Shown: positions 63,457-64,000 of the stretch, piece by piece
How the letters are laid out: each line of letters opens with the position of its first letter
How positions within the stretch are numbered: position 1 is the stretch's first letter
Source: Gammaproteobacteria bacterium
GTDB lineage: Bacteria; Pseudomonadota; Gammaproteobacteria; JACKNK01
Assembly (NCBI GenBank): GCA_024234895.1
Contig: JACKNJ010000005.1
Coordinates: 1-64,000 of the forward strand
Length of the DNA: 64,000 nt
Reading direction: 5' to 3'
Notes under the pieces: generated by a model
What the model saw: the letters and a program-made list of their open reading frames with translations, nothing else
Told to the model about the DNA's origin: nothing
The model's database searches: none
Made by a program: the position numbers and the translations under genes

Positions 63457-64000
63457 TCAATGCGCGGGGAACAACCCGAAGTAGTGCGTCCGTAGCCAGG
63501 TCGAGAACTCGAGGATCGCCAGCGGCGTCCATTCCCGCGCCGCCTCGCTCGCGAACAGCAGCAGGCCGGTCAGCAGGGCGCTCCACACCAAGGCCCAGCG
63601 CGCCCCGATCAGGGCCTTCAGCCAGCCGATCTGCGCGGCGGAAATCTCCGCGTTGTCCGCGCGCGGCCCGAGCAGATTGGCGCTGACGTAAAGCAGCAGG
63701 CTCACCAGGGCCGCCGGCCAGACCAGCAGGGCTTTTTCACCGAGCAGGGCGACCAGATTCAGGTGCTCCGCCTTGATCCCGACCAGCACCGTGAACTGCC
63801 CCAGCCAGGTCCAGACCGGCGTCAGCGGGCTGATCACCAAGGTAGCGGCGAACAGGGCCAGCGGCAGCCCGGCGAGGGTCGAGCTGTGTTCCTTGACCAA
63901 TGTCTTCGCCGAAATCCCGATGCCGCGCACGCGCGCCTGTGCGAACACCAGCGGCCAGTAGAACCAGAACGTCGATTTGAGACTGAGGCGATAAAACCAG
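63457..64000 (-). CDS. polytopic membrane protein, cut by the window edge
   Basis: The minus-strand frame is open from the right edge to the stop at 63457, so at least 180 residues are visible and the N-terminus lies outside. Four hydrophobic segments are visible (LPLALFAATLVIS, LVWPAALVSLLLYVSANLL, WALVWSALLTGLLLFASEA among them). The upstream visible residues (FWFYWPLVFAQ) continue a membrane protein, so the GTG at 63948 is not the start. No family recognised. Confidence 0.65.
   Translation of the reverse strand, partial: WFYRLSLKSTFWFYWPLVFAQARVRGIGISAKTLVKEHSSTLAGLPLALFAATLVISPLTPVWTWLGQFTVLVGIKAEHLNLVALLGEKALLVWPAALVSLLLYVSANLLGPRADNAEISAAQIGWLKALIGARWALVWSALLTGLLLFASEAAREWTPLAILEFSTWLRTHYFGLFPAH

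Overview
The window reads as chromosome of a GC-rich (roughly 65% by eye) gammaproteobacterium. Several gene orders are gammaproteobacterial: dapA-bamC, yciV-yciO, ypjD divergent from ffh, gcvR-bcp, and a Pro-Arg-His-Lys tRNA cluster. A form IA RuBisCO operon with its own regulator indicates a Calvin-cycle autotroph. A persulfide dioxygenase/rhodanese pair, a class I cytochrome c, a TlpA-type thioredoxin and a Tat-exported MsrP fit a sulfur-oxidising Chromatiales/Ectothiorhodospiraceae-like organism. That placement is inference; no rRNA is present.

Layout. 1-3.4 kb: end of an unknown gene, lon, and a divergent thioredoxin. 3.4-10.5 kb: cbbL-cbbS-cbbQ-yqhA-cbbO on the minus strand with divergent cbbR; no carboxysome genes. 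10.5-15.4 kb: a small periplasmic protein, a CbiM-like membrane protein, cytochrome c, a membrane-anchored protein with a phage-tail-like C-terminus, csiV and a tandem universal stress protein. 15.5-28.8 kb: a long minus-strand series mfd - nhaR-like - rhodanese - persulfide dioxygenase - 57-aa membrane protein - mrpE-F-G-B-C and three NuoL/M/N-like mrpD subunits, with stop/start overlaps nearly throughout the Mrp part. The third mrpD lacks the transmembrane glutamate kept by the other two.

28.8-33 kb is an accessory patch full of short palindromic repeats. It holds a PEGA/FGE-domain protein, an unknown coiled-coil secreted protein and a REP-associated tyrosine transposase (RAYT) bracketed by repeats beginning GTAGG. 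33-48 kb: thiamine-binding protein, pentapeptide-repeat protein, NarX/NarL-like two-component pair, a MITE-like element, a hydrolase-TlpA fusion, ygfZ, sspA-like, rnm, yciO, M50 protease, trpS, ypjD, ffh and a prepilin-like gene. 48.4-48.9 kb: four tRNAs. 49-59 kb: msrP, phoH-like, bcp, gcvR, dapA, bamC, purL. 59-64 kb: an MBOAT/SGNH-like acyltransferase pair, an ECF-like sigma factor, a lone receiver-domain protein, and a membrane protein cut by the window edge.

Functionally, CO2 fixation (cbbLSQO, cbbR), sulfane-sulfur handling (PDO, rhodanese), pH/Na+ homeostasis (Mrp) and envelope redox/assembly dominate. The less ordinary items are the persulfide-Mrp gene series with a 34-bp palindrome, the glutamate-less Mrp subunit, the UPF0114 protein inside the cbb operon, the phage-like anchored protein, the RAYT with its repeats, and three copies of a multi-hairpin intergenic element.
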